From NCBI RefSeq assembly GCF_902491705.1, contig NZ_CABUIW010000005.1, positions 1 to 64,000 on the forward strand: a stretch of DNA of 64,000 nt, read 5' to 3'. The position numbers and the translations under genes are program-made. The notes under the pieces are model-generated. The model was not told where the DNA came from and ran no database searches. It saw only the letters and a program-made list of their open reading frames with translations. This stretch comes from an uncultured Lactobacillus sp. (GTDB taxonomy: Bacteria; Bacillota; Bacilli; Lactobacillales; Lactobacillaceae). This document shows positions 22,325-30,993 of the stretch, in pieces; position 1 is the first letter of the stretch, and each line of letters opens with the position of its first letter.

Positions 22325-22452
22325 TACACGTAGGGAGTAACCGACAAATATTTTTTGTATTTACGGCGTCATATCACGAAAGCAATTTCCGCTGTAAATT
22401 TAAATGGTGAGATTATGACAAACTTTGTTAGTTTGGCATAGTCTCTTTTTTT
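22325..22452 (+). promoter_or_regulatory. yybP-ykoY (Mn2+) riboswitch with terminator
   Basis: The leader has the paired signature loops of this class, TAGGGAGTAACCG (22331-22343) and GGCGTCATATCACG (22365-22378). A terminator follows, GAGATTATGACAAAC / GTTTGGCATAGTCTC and seven T (22409-22452). Mn2+ binding to the two loops is known to prevent termination. The gene behind it is a P-type ATPase, a common partner of this riboswitch. Confidence 0.82.
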
Positions 22453-22483
22453 GTCTGAGACTTGCCTGAATCTGGAGGATTTT

Positions 22484-25105
22484 ATGAAACAGTATTATTT
22501 ACAGACCAAGGAAGAAGTTTTAAAAGAATTTAAAACCAGCACCGATGGTTTATCATCTGAGCAAGCTCAAGAGAACTTAGCTAAGTATGGTAAAAATGCC
22601 TTAGTTGAAGGTAAAAAGAAAACTGCTTTTCAGGTCTTTTTAGAACAATTTAAAGACTTGATGGTAATTATCTTAATCATCGCTGCCGTAATTTCAGCTT
22701 TTACTGGTGATTTAGAAAGTACATTAGTTATCATCGCCGTGCTGATCTTGAACGCGATCTTGGGAACAGTACAACACGTTAAAGCAGAAAAATCGCTTGA
22801 ATCACTCAAGTCGCTCTCCTCACCTAGTGCTAAAGTCCTGCGCAATGGTGAAAAAGTTGAAATCGATTCTAAAGATGTGGTTCCAGGCGACATCATGCTA
22901 CTCGAAGCCGGCGACATGGTTACCGCCGATGGTCGAATCTTAGATAACTATTCTCTTCAAGTTAACGAAAGTTCTTTAACTGGTGAATCAACCAACATTG
23001 ATAAAGCTGACGTTGACTTTGATAAAGAAATTCCGCTGGGCGATCGTCTTAATATGGTTTACTCTAGTTCATTAGTTACCTACGGCCGTGCTAACGTCCT
23101 AGTTACCGGCACAGGGATGAATACTGAAATTGGTAAGATTGCTTCCTTAATGAATGAAACTAAAGAGCGTCGTACCCCACTTCAAGTATCACTTGATAAG
23201 TTTTCATCTAAACTTGCCACTGCAATTTTGATTATCTGTGCTATCGTGCTAGGCTTGCAAATCTGGCGTGGTCAACCAATTATGGATGCTTTGCTTTTTG
23301 CAGTAGCACTTGCCGTAGCTGCAATTCCTGAAGCTTTAAGTTCAATTGTGACAATTGTTCAAGCAATGGGTACACAAAAAATGGCTAAAGAAAATGCCAT
23401 TATCAAGAATTTAGCTGCAGTTGAATCACTGGGTTCAGTTTCCGTTATTTGTTCCGATAAAACCGGTACTTTAACGCAAAACAAGATGACTGTTGAAGAC
23501 ATCTACATTGGCGGCGAAGTTTTAAAGCCTAACCAATTAGACCTTGGTAATCAACTTCACCGCTACCTTCTTTACGACGCAGTTTTAAACAACGATTCAA
23601 GTTTGAAAGATGGTAAAAGCATCGGTGACCCAACTGAATCAGCTTTGCTTGAAATGTACCGCAAAGTGCCTGGCATTGACCTGGGCAACGATCAACTTGG
23701 CTTATCCGAAACTGATTTACGTAATCTTTTAACTCGTCAGCAAGAAATTCCATTCGACTCTGACCGTAAGTTGATGAGTACTAAGCACCTCATCCATAAT
23801 GAACCAACTATCTTCGTTAAAGGTGCGATCGACGTTTTGCTTGACCGCTGTGACAACATCCGTTTCGGTGATGAAGTTCGGCCAATAACTGAAGAAGACA
23901 AGAAAAAGATCTTGGCTCAAAACGAGCACTTCTCAGAAAACGGTTTGCGTGTTTTAACCTTTACTTATAAAGAAAAAGACGAAGACTTAACTCCTGAAAC
24001 AGAAAATGGCTTTACTTTCATCGGTTTGGTTTCTGAAATGGACCCACCTCGCGTTGAAAGTGTGGAAGCTGTTGCTCGTGCTAAGAAGGCCGGCATCCGT
24101 ACTGTAATGATCACAGGTGACCACAAGGTTACTGCTGTAGCCATTGCTAAAAAGATCGGTATCTTCAACGATGGCGATATGGCCGTTACTGGATTAGAGC
24201 TTGATAAGATGAGCAATGACGAACTTGAACAAAAGATTGAAAAGATTGCTGTTTATGCTCGTGTATCTCCTGAAAACAAGATCCGTATTGTTAATGCATG
24301 GCAAAAGAAAGACAAGATCGTTTCAATGACCGGTGACGGTGTTAACGATGCCCCTGCTTTAAAGAAGGCAGATATCGGTGTTGCCATGGGAATTACCGGT
24401 ACTGAAGTATCTAAAGATGCAGCCAGCATGATTTTGGCTGACGACAACTTCGCTACTATTATTAAGGCGGTTGCCAACGGTAGAACCGTTTTTGAAAATA
24501 TCAAGAACGCAATTATGTACTTACTCTCTGGTAACTTGTCTGCCATTATTACAGTATTGTTTGCTTCAATCGGCGGATTGCCAGTGCCATTCATCGCGGT
24601 TCAACTTTTGTTCATCAACTTGGTAACCGACTCTCTTCCAGCTTTGGCAATCGGAATGGAACCAGGTGCTCCAGATATTTTAGATAGAAAGCCACGTGAT
24701 CCTAAGGTTGGTATTTTAGATAAAGAATTAGTTTCTAAGGTAACTCTTCAAGGTATCATCATTTCTATCGGCGTTATTGCCGCATTCATGATTGGTCTTC
24801 AAGCTAGTCCTGCTGTTGCAACTACAATGGTCTTCTCAACTTTGACCTTTGCACGTTTGCTTCACGGTTTCAACTGCCGCTCACAACACAGCATTTTCAA
24901 GATTGGCTTTAAGAATAATTGGTACAGCTTAGCCGCATTTGCTGTTGGTACATTATTACTTGCTTTAATTCTTTTCGTACCAGCATTGCATTCATTGTTT
25001 GCAGTAACTCCTTTAACTAATACTCAATACATGTGGATTGCTGCTTTGGCACTGATGCCAACTATCTTGATTCAATTGATTAAAATTGTTAAAGAAAACA
25101 AATAA
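22484..25105 (+). CDS. P-type cation-exporting ATPase (P2-type, probable Mn2+/Ca2+ efflux)
   Basis: An 873-residue P2-type ATPase. Domain order: cation-ATPase N-terminal (1-70), A domain with SLTGES, phosphorylation Asp325 in CSDKTGTLTQNK, hinge TGDGVNDAPAL, and about ten membrane helices. Membrane ion-site motifs are PEALSSIV (M4) and NLVTDSLPALAIG (M6). The start is ATG 22484 behind TGGAGGA; the earlier TTG lies within the leader terminator. The Mn riboswitch upstream points to Mn2+ export, as for the related lactococcal and pneumococcal pumps, rather than purely Ca2+. Confidence 0.9.
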   Translation: MKQYYLQTKEEVLKEFKTSTDGLSSEQAQENLAKYGKNALVEGKKKTAFQVFLEQFKDLMVIILIIAAVISAFTGDLESTLVIIAVLILNAILGTVQHVKAEKSLESLKSLSSPSAKVLRNGEKVEIDSKDVVPGDIMLLEAGDMVTADGRILDNYSLQVNESSLTGESTNIDKADVDFDKEIPLGDRLNMVYSSSLVTYGRANVLVTGTGMNTEIGKIASLMNETKERRTPLQVSLDKFSSKLATAILIICAIVLGLQIWRGQPIMDALLFAVALAVAAIPEALSSIVTIVQAMGTQKMAKENAIIKNLAAVESLGSVSVICSDKTGTLTQNKMTVEDIYIGGEVLKPNQLDLGNQLHRYLLYDAVLNNDSSLKDGKSIGDPTESALLEMYRKVPGIDLGNDQLGLSETDLRNLLTRQQEIPFDSDRKLMSTKHLIHNEPTIFVKGAIDVLLDRCDNIRFGDEVRPITEEDKKKILAQNEHFSENGLRVLTFTYKEKDEDLTPETENGFTFIGLVSEMDPPRVESVEAVARAKKAGIRTVMITGDHKVTAVAIAKKIGIFNDGDMAVTGLELDKMSNDELEQKIEKIAVYARVSPENKIRIVNAWQKKDKIVSMTGDGVNDAPALKKADIGVAMGITGTEVSKDAASMILADDNFATIIKAVANGRTVFENIKNAIMYLLSGNLSAIITVLFASIGGLPVPFIAVQLLFINLVTDSLPALAIGMEPGAPDILDRKPRDPKVGILDKELVSKVTLQGIIISIGVIAAFMIGLQASPAVATTMVFSTLTFARLLHGFNCRSQHSIFKIGFKNNWYSLAAFAVGTLLLALILFVPALHSLFAVTPLTNTQYMWIAALALMPTILIQLIKIVKENK

Positions 25106-25120
25106 TTTATCGTAGTAATC

Positions 25121-25156
25121 AAAAAAGACAGTTCGCACTTAGCGGACTGTTTTTTA
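25121..25156. terminator. Terminator after the P-type ATPase
   Basis: CAGTTCGC and GCGGACTG flank a short loop, with A6 before and T6 after, so it can also serve the converging ROK gene. Confidence 0.8.
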
Positions 25157-25196
25157 TATAGGAAAATAATCGATACTACTTGATAACTAGCTGATA

Positions 25197-26099
25197 TTAC
25201 AATTTTTCTCCGTTAGCATGAACAAGTAAGTTATAAAGAGCACCATACAAATTGGCATCATTTTTAAACTTAGCATCTAAGATTTGTGGGCGTGTCAAAG
25301 TCATTTTAACCAAAGAATTATCCTCATACAGTTTGTCATATTGCTTATTAATTTCTTGAACCACAATTGGTTGAGCTGAAATGCCACCACCAATCGCAAT
25401 TGCATCAAGGTCAACAACAGCTTGGATATCGATAATAACACTCACAATCAATTTACAGAAATCTTGAAAAATATTAAGCGCATCAGGATTGCCGGCATTA
25501 ATTGCGTCAAAAGCTGCCAAGCCATCTTTTTTATCGGGATTACCTAACTTTTCATTGATTCGTTGAATCATCCCTACAGCTGATGCCATATAACCAGAGA
25601 AGTTATCCATCTTATTACCATCAGTCTTGAGCTTCAAAAAACTAAATTCACCAGCTTGAAAATGAGCGCCATTAAGCAAACGTCCATTAGCAATAATACC
25701 GCCGCCAACTGCAGTTCCTAGCGTTATTGCGGCACAATTCTTCATTCCTTTAAGACTACCTAGCCAGTTTTCTGCTAAAACACTAGCCTTACCATCATTA
25801 ATAACTGCAATTGGGGCATTCAGATTCTTATATCGCTGAGCAAAATCTATTCCATCAAGAAAAGGCAAAGCCCCACCAAAATGAATTTTAGTATGCTCGA
25901 TTTTGCCAGGAGCACAAAAAGCTACGCCTTTCGTTCCCTTTGCGCTGTATTGAGCCACAATCTTATCAATAATCGCTAAAAATTCATCCTTATCATGTGA
26001 GCTGTCTACTTTGCCCTTCGTGATAATATTTCCTGCATGATCAAGTTCTGCATATTTAATTTTCGTACCACCAATATCAATGCTTAGATAATTTTTCAT
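25197..26099 (-). CDS. ROK-family sugar kinase
   Basis: A 300-residue ASKHA-fold protein. It starts YLSIDIGGTKIKYAELD (phosphate loop); NDGKASVLAENW holds the catalytic Asp region and LGTAVGGGIIANG the second ATP loop. The usual ROK zinc signature CxCGxxGCxE is missing: after GEFSFL there are no such cysteines. It could phosphorylate glucose, fructose or ManNAc; the sequence does not decide. A perfect cre lies in its leader, so it should be under CcpA control. Confidence 0.82.
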   Translation of the reverse strand: MKNYLSIDIGGTKIKYAELDHAGNIITKGKVDSSHDKDEFLAIIDKIVAQYSAKGTKGVAFCAPGKIEHTKIHFGGALPFLDGIDFAQRYKNLNAPIAVINDGKASVLAENWLGSLKGMKNCAAITLGTAVGGGIIANGRLLNGAHFQAGEFSFLKLKTDGNKMDNFSGYMASAVGMIQRINEKLGNPDKKDGLAAFDAINAGNPDALNIFQDFCKLIVSVIIDIQAVVDLDAIAIGGGISAQPIVVQEINKQYDKLYEDNSLVKMTLTRPQILDAKFKNDANLYGALYNLLVHANGEKL

Positions 26100-26113
26100 A
26101 ATTATCCTCCTTA

Positions 26114-26127
26114 TGTTATCGCTTTCA
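26114..26127 (-). promoter_or_regulatory. Perfect cre site in the ROK kinase leader
   Basis: On the minus strand TGAAAGCGATAACA matches the full CcpA consensus. It lies 15 bases before the start codon, just upstream of the AAGGAGG ribosome site, a roadblock-type position. Confidence 0.75.
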
Positions 26128-26267
26128 ATCTAATTATTGCATATTTTTAGATCCATAAGTAAAAATTGATCTTTGATAGGCTTATATTGGTGTTTATTTT
26201 CAAGATCCGGAAAGCCATTTTTTTGATAAGATAAACAGTGTACATCTTAAGTAATAAGGAAATGATT

Positions 26268-27608
26268 ATGATAAAAACTGCAAAACAAATTTTAAGAAAA
26301 CCGTTCTCCAGCGGAATGTCTTATCGTTTATATCGAGCCATCCTTGTTGGATTAATCACTGGACTAATCGTAAGTGTGTTCCGTTGGTGCATCGATCACA
26401 CGATGCAAATTCTGAACTTTATCTATCCTAAAATGGCGGTGCATCCCTTATGGCTAGTTCCCTATGTAATCTTGATGATTGTCATCTGCCTTGCACTAGG
26501 TCACATTACTAAACCATATTTGAGTCAGTTAGTTGGCTCCGGTGTCCCACAAATTGAAGCTGTCTTTTTAGATGAAAATAAAATGCCATGGTGGTCTATA
26601 CTTTGGCGGAAGTTTGTAGGCGGCTTGCTCGCAATCTGTCCCGGCTTAATGCTTGGTCGTGAAGGTCCATGTATTGAAATGGGCGCCATGGTTGGCCAAG
26701 GCTTAGCAGAAAAAGTATTTGATTCAGATAAAGAACAATTAAGAGAATTGCAAGAATGCGGTGTAGCCGCTGGACTTGCGGCTGCTTTTAGTGCCCCAAT
26801 AGCTGGTGCGATGTTCCTAGTTGAAGAAATTTCTTTCAGCTTTAAACCTAAAAAAGTAGTTTCTGTTTTAGCTGCTAGTTTCTCAGCTGACTTCATGACA
26901 ATTCTTTTCTTTGGCAACAAACCATGTTTGTACTTACCAGTTCGTGGCTATTTCCCACTTTATGCATATTGGACTTTGCCATTAATCGGTATCGTACTTG
27001 GCCTATTAGCTTACTGCTATCAATACGTTCTTTTGAGCTTGAAGCCTTGGTTTAGCCACATTAAGAAAATCCCTGCTGCATACCACAGCATTATTCCTTT
27101 AATCTTGATTATTCCAGTCGGGCTTTGGAACTCTCATTTACTTGGTGGTTCTCACGTATTAATCACTGAACTTTTCAGTCAAAAACTTGATACGCGCTTG
27201 CTCCTTGGACCATGGAGCTTGGTACTGATTCCAATTGTTTTGTTCATTGTTAGATTTGTCTTTTCAATGCTCTCCTATGGTTCATCAGTGCCTGGTGGTA
27301 TTTTTATGCCGATCCTAGTTCTAGGTGCAATTTTAGGAATGATCTGTGCTAACGTTATGATTAAAGCAAACATCATTCCTTCAATGTATTTCGTTCACAT
27401 TATGGTTATTTCAATGGCCGCCTACTTTGGCGCAATTGAAAAAGCACCATTTACTGCTATCATGCTGTTAACCGAAATGGTCGGTACAGTTCAGCAAGTT
27501 CTTCCATTAATTATCGTAACTTTTGTTTCTTACTACGTACTTGATTTGCTCGGTGGCAAGCCAATCTACGAAGCATTACGCTTGCAAATGAATTACAAAA
27601 AATTATAA
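26268..27608 (+). CDS. ClC-family chloride channel / H+-Cl- antiporter
   Basis: A 446-residue membrane protein with all three ClC selectivity signatures in order: GSGVPQIE, GREGPCIEMG (gating Glu132) and GGIFMPILV. The gating Glu and the FLVEEIS glutamates favour proton-coupled exchange over a pure channel. The start ATG 26268 follows AAGGAA; the ATG at 26262 sits too close to that site. Such exchangers help acid resistance in lactobacilli; that role is inferred. Confidence 0.92.
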   Translation: MIKTAKQILRKPFSSGMSYRLYRAILVGLITGLIVSVFRWCIDHTMQILNFIYPKMAVHPLWLVPYVILMIVICLALGHITKPYLSQLVGSGVPQIEAVFLDENKMPWWSILWRKFVGGLLAICPGLMLGREGPCIEMGAMVGQGLAEKVFDSDKEQLRELQECGVAAGLAAAFSAPIAGAMFLVEEISFSFKPKKVVSVLAASFSADFMTILFFGNKPCLYLPVRGYFPLYAYWTLPLIGIVLGLLAYCYQYVLLSLKPWFSHIKKIPAAYHSIIPLILIIPVGLWNSHLLGGSHVLITELFSQKLDTRLLLGPWSLVLIPIVLFIVRFVFSMLSYGSSVPGGIFMPILVLGAILGMICANVMIKANIIPSMYFVHIMVISMAAYFGAIEKAPFTAIMLLTEMVGTVQQVLPLIIVTFVSYYVLDLLGGKPIYEALRLQMNYKKL

Positions 27609-27641
27609 TTACTTACAAATAATTATAGAAAGCGATGAATA

Positions 27642-28343
27642 ATGAAGAAATTCAACTTTTTAAAGAAACTTGCTGTCTTAACTATGCTGCTGAGCGGTAT
27701 TGCTACTCCTATTGTGGAACAAGTTGAACCTGCTCAGGCTGCAACAGTTAAGAGTAAGAAGTCTGCTAAAAAAGGCAAAAAGGTTAAGAAAGCCAAGAAG
27801 ACTAAAAAAGCTACTAAAACCAAAAAGAGTACTGTCAAAATCAAAGTTGACACAAGCAAAAAGAAGAAAAATAAGCCTGTCAACTTTGTCAAAAAAGCTC
27901 CAGCTACTCAAATTCCAACAGCTAAGGTTTACATTAACTTGCCTAGTGAAAGTCGTAATTACCAAATAACTCAAGAAGCAATGAATGCTTGGAATGATAC
28001 TAAGGCAATTAACTTCAAACAAGTTACTGATTACCGCAAAGCAAACATCATTGTAAATGCTGGTAATTATGGCAATACTGGTTGGGCAGGCATAACCCAA
28101 ATGCCTGCAGTGCCACGCGGATATCTTTATGGTTCAATCATTAGTTTAAATGACTACTTTTTAAATCAAGTAAATCCGCAAATCGCATTGTCCGTAGCTG
28201 AACACGAATTGGGTCACGCTATTGGACTTGAACATAACGATACTGAGCCATCAGTAATGAATTCCGCGATTACTGACCAAAGTGCTTATACTATTCAGCC
28301 ATGCGACATTGCAGCTGTAAAAGCTCTGTATAACGAAAAATAA
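27642..28343 (+). CDS. Secreted matrixin-like zinc metalloprotease
   Basis: A 233-residue exported protein. Signal peptide at 1-31 (NFLKKLAVLTMLLSGIATP, cleavage near AQA-ATV), then a linker of about 50 residues consisting mostly of Lys, Ala and Thr, then an M10-type protease domain. The zinc site HELGHAIGLEH puts His188, Glu189, His192 and His198 in the HExxHxxGxxH pattern, followed by a Met-turn candidate SVMNS. The Lys-rich segment probably binds the anionic cell wall. It starts 34 bases after the ClC gene and is followed by a terminator. Confidence 0.88.
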   Translation: MKKFNFLKKLAVLTMLLSGIATPIVEQVEPAQAATVKSKKSAKKGKKVKKAKKTKKATKTKKSTVKIKVDTSKKKKNKPVNFVKKAPATQIPTAKVYINLPSESRNYQITQEAMNAWNDTKAINFKQVTDYRKANIIVNAGNYGNTGWAGITQMPAVPRGYLYGSIISLNDYFLNQVNPQIALSVAEHELGHAIGLEHNDTEPSVMNSAITDQSAYTIQPCDIAAVKALYNEK

Positions 28344-28345
28344 TC

Positions 28346-28396
28346 AAAACCCTTGTAACTACTTCTATCTAAAGTAATTACAAGGGTTTATTTTTT
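28346..28396. terminator. Terminator between the protease and GNAT genes
   Basis: AAACCCTTGTAA pairs with TTACAAGGGTTT around a 19-base loop, with T6 after and A-rich sequence before. Confidence 0.8.
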
Positions 28397-28910
28397 ATAA
28401 ATTCAATTCATATGCCAAACGTTCTGGCTCCAATTTATCATCAACTTTAATAATACCGCGATACTTAAAGCCATTTCCTGTTGCAAGGGCCTGCATTGGT
28501 TTGTTCAAGCGGTGGGTATCAACGCGGAAGTTTCTAACGCCACTTGCATACTTCAAGCTAATAATGTTAGACATGAAAATTTTGCTCAGGCCCTGTCCTT
28601 GATAATTTGCGCTCAAGCAGATCCGATGAATTGTCGTATAAAGATCTGTATCGTTGTGCCATTCACCATCAATATCTCGATAAGTTGGCTCTATGCCAGT
28701 AATAGCAGCAGTATAGCCAGCCACCTTATCTCCTGCAACTAAGACATAAGCATTCTTATTTTGAATATCATTTAGGATAACTTCTTCATTTGGATAGCCA
28801 CTTTGCCACTGCGTACTTCCCGATTTTTTCAAAAAAGCCTTAGCATCATCAATAATCGCCATGATTTCTGTTAGATCATCTTTTTTAGCTAATCTAGTGT
28901 ATTTTTGCAT
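28395..28910 (-). CDS. GNAT-family N-acetyltransferase
   Basis: A 171-residue acetyl-CoA-dependent transferase. The N-terminal RLAKKDDLTEIMAIIDDAKAF is a typical GNAT alpha1 start, and the acetyl-CoA loop is YQGQGLSKIFM with the hydrophobic strand ICLSANY before it. The substrate is unknown. It may be co-transcribed with nothing else: terminators bracket it. Confidence 0.82.
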   Translation of the reverse strand: MQKYTRLAKKDDLTEIMAIIDDAKAFLKKSGSTQWQSGYPNEEVILNDIQNKNAYVLVAGDKVAGYTAAITGIEPTYRDIDGEWHNDTDLYTTIHRICLSANYQGQGLSKIFMSNIISLKYASGVRNFRVDTHRLNKPMQALATGNGFKYRGIIKVDDKLEPERLAYELNL

Positions 28911-28930
28911 TCTTTAATCCTTTTATTAAA

Positions 28931-28970
28931 CAAAAACGAATTTGCATTTTTCTGCAAATTCGTATTTTTT
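28931..28970 (-). terminator. Terminator after the 98-residue hypothetical gene
   Basis: ACGAATTTGCA pairs with TGCAAATTCGT around TTTTTC. A- and T-rich tails lie on both sides. Confidence 0.8.
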
Positions 28971-28975
28971 ATGGA

Positions 28976-29272
28976 TTATTTTTTCATATAAGGCTTAATG
29001 ATGTCAAGCAGCTCTTTTAAAGCTTCCCAATCTGTCATCTCTTGTACTGAGAAAGGCTTGCCAGGTTCTGCAGGTGTACCATTGTCCAAGAACAAGTAGG
29101 CATATCCTTTAAAAACGTCGATATTTACACCGAAGCCATTAGCACTTGTGTTAGTTTGGCGAAGCATCAATGCTGGATAACCTAACTTATCCTTTAAGTG
29201 GTGATATACACTCCAATTTTCTGATTCTTTGACGCTTTGCTCAATTTTTTGAACAATTTCTTTATCTTCCAT
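28976..29272 (-). CDS. Hypothetical protein, 98 residues
   Basis: A soluble acidic protein without signal peptide. It starts MEDKEIVQKIEQSVKES and has a mixed pattern ending ALKELLDIIKPYMKK. AAGGAAGAC precedes the ATG and a strong terminator follows. I do not recognise a family. Confidence 0.6.
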   Translation of the reverse strand: MEDKEIVQKIEQSVKESENWSVYHHLKDKLGYPALMLRQTNTSANGFGVNIDVFKGYAYLFLDNGTPAEPGKPFSVQEMTDWEALKELLDIIKPYMKK

Positions 29273-29372
29273 TTTTGTCTTCCTTTTCTTTTATACGCCA
29301 AAATAATTTTTTCTTCTATAATTATCATACCATTACTAAGAATTATTAGCTGGTTCTGTAACTTATTTTTTA

Positions 29373-29401
29373 TTGACAAAATTAAATTATGATGATAAAT
29401 T
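29373..29401 (+). promoter_or_regulatory. Promoter of the T-box/metQ transcript
   Basis: TTGACA (29373-29378) and TAAATT (29396-29401) are 17 bases apart, directly upstream of the T-box leader. Confidence 0.6.
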
Positions 29402-29407
29402 AATTGC

Positions 29408-29668
29408 AATAATTAAAAAATTTTGATGGATAGAGTAACTAAAACCCCTTCTTTCAGAGAATTGCTGGTTGGTGTGAAGCAAGAAGAAGCTTTTGGTGAA
29501 AATGAGTTCAGAATGATTTTATTGGTGATATTTAGCCAGTAACGGGGTTGCGCTCGTTAACAACGCAAGCTATTGTTGGATAGCTCTGAGGTTATTTGCG
29601 CAAGCAAGTGACGAATAAAGGTGGTAACGCGATGCACTCGTCCTTTTTGGGATGAGTGCTTTTTTTAT
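29408..29668 (+). promoter_or_regulatory. T-box riboswitch, probable Met specificity
   Basis: The leader carries the Stem I elements GGTTGGTGTGAAGC, the T-box sequence AAAGGTGGTAACGCG (29617-29631), and a terminator TGCACTCGTCC / GGGATGAGTGC plus T7 (29635-29667). The bulge TGGT pairs with an ACCA tRNA end (discriminator A). ATG in GTGAAAATGAGTTC (near 29500) is the best specifier candidate, matching the methionine-type transporter behind it. The specifier is inferred, not proven. Confidence 0.85.
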
Positions 29669-29687
29669 TTTCACGGGAGGAAAACAT

Positions 29688-30539
29688 ATGAGAAAGAGAA
29701 GACGTAGAAATGAGATAATCCTTGGAATCTTTGCCCTATTTATTTTGGTTGCCGGTTACTTTAGCTTCTTTTACACGCCGAAAAGTCGTGGCCCTCAAGT
29801 AGTTAAAGTGGGTATCGTTGGCGCTAACAAAGGCGACATCGCTATTTGGAAGAGTGTTGCACAAACCGTTAAAGAAAAATACGGCGTGATCGTTAAAACG
29901 ACTAGCTTCGATGGTTACGATCAACCAGACAAAGCATTGAAATCTGGCGACGTGCAGCTTAACGCATTCCAGCATTATGCCTTCTTAAATGCCTGGAACA
30001 AGTCTAACCACGGTGGAATCAGTCCAATCGGCAAAACTTACATTGCCCCAATTCGTCTTTATAGTAAAAAATACCATCATTTAAGAGACTTGCCTGATGG
30101 TGCTACTATTGTTGTTCCTAGCGATTCAACTAATGAATCTCGTGCTTTATTTGTTTTGAAAAATGCTGGTTTAATTAAACTAAAGCCTGGTAAAATCTTG
30201 GTTTCAGTTGCCGACATCACCAGCAATCCTAACCACTATAAGATTAAGGAAGTTGCTTCTGAACAAACTAGCCGCGTGATCAATGATGTTGATGCAGCTG
30301 TAGTCAATAATGACTTTGCAGGTCCTGCTGGCTTAGGCGACAAGCAAACGATCTATGTCGAACCTCTTAACAAAGATTCAGAACAATGGATCAACATTAT
30401 TTGTGCTCGCACTAAGGATAAAAATAAGAAGATCTACCGCGAGATTGTTAAGGCTTACCAAACAAAGAAGACTAAGCAAATCTACAAGAAATACTATGGC
30501 AACAAGCAAATTGCCGCTTGGGACGTAAAATTAAAATAA
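29688..30539 (+). CDS. MetQ/NlpA-family ABC transporter substrate-binding protein
   Basis: A 283-residue extracellular binding protein of the NlpA family, which captures methionine for an ABC importer. It contains KVGIVGANKGDIAIWKSVA, FDGYDQPDKAL and LNAFQHYAFL, the family core. The N-terminus is RKRRRRN followed by one hydrophobic helix (IILGIFALFILVAGYFSFF) with no lipobox cysteine, so it is probably held by an uncleaved anchor. The start is ATG 29688 behind GGGAGG. No metN or metP gene is adjacent, and a terminator follows. Confidence 0.88.
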   Translation: MRKRRRRNEIILGIFALFILVAGYFSFFYTPKSRGPQVVKVGIVGANKGDIAIWKSVAQTVKEKYGVIVKTTSFDGYDQPDKALKSGDVQLNAFQHYAFLNAWNKSNHGGISPIGKTYIAPIRLYSKKYHHLRDLPDGATIVVPSDSTNESRALFVLKNAGLIKLKPGKILVSVADITSNPNHYKIKEVASEQTSRVINDVDAAVVNNDFAGPAGLGDKQTIYVEPLNKDSEQWINIICARTKDKNKKIYREIVKAYQTKKTKQIYKKYYGNKQIAAWDVKLK

Positions 30540-30540
30540 G

Positions 30541-30569
30541 AAAAGGTGATCTACTCGATCACCTTTTTT
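30541..30569. terminator. Terminator between metQ-like gene and hypothetical gene
   Basis: AAAAGGTGATC pairs with GATCACCTTTTTT around TACTC. Confidence 0.8.
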
Positions 30570-30570
30570 G

Positions 30571-30864
30571 CTAGAACAAACTAGTCATGTATTCACTGAT
30601 TGCTTGTTGTTGCATTTCTGCCCAACTAGTAAATTTGGTTTCTTTTTTAACAAAATTATCTACCACATTTGGTGCCATCTTTTCAATTGCAGTAAAGTCC
30701 TTAGCACCTAAGTTTTTCAAAAAGAAATCGATTGTTGTAAAACTCGTATTCTTTTGCATAAAGCGTGGATTGAACAAATCCTGGTAAGAAACGGCTTGTT
30801 GACCACCCTTTTCTTCAGCTACTTTTTCCAAGTTTTGCTTTAATTCTTTCTTTTCATCAGTCAT
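30571..30864 (-). CDS. Hypothetical protein, 97 residues
   Basis: A soluble, charged protein beginning MTDEKKELKQNLEKVAEE, predicted helical, with a conserved-looking NPRFMQKNTSF segment in the middle. The start ATG 30864 follows GAGGGC; the longer upstream frame has no ribosome site. I do not recognise a family. Confidence 0.6.
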   Translation of the reverse strand: MTDEKKELKQNLEKVAEEKGGQQAVSYQDLFNPRFMQKNTSFTTIDFFLKNLGAKDFTAIEKMAPNVVDNFVKKETKFTSWAEMQQQAISEYMTSLF

Positions 30865-30993
30865 ATACTCTGCCCTCATTTCTATTAGTAGTTTAATCCT
30901 AAACATAATTGCTATTATTTTCAATCTTTACTTATCAATTCTCCATTATTCGTTATAATGATAAACGAGAAATATACATAGGGGATTTTTACA

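Noticed and set aside
27678..28100. 140-codon minus-strand frame, Phe/Leu-rich
   Set aside because: It mirrors the Lys-rich codons of the matrixin-like protein on the other strand; no start signals.
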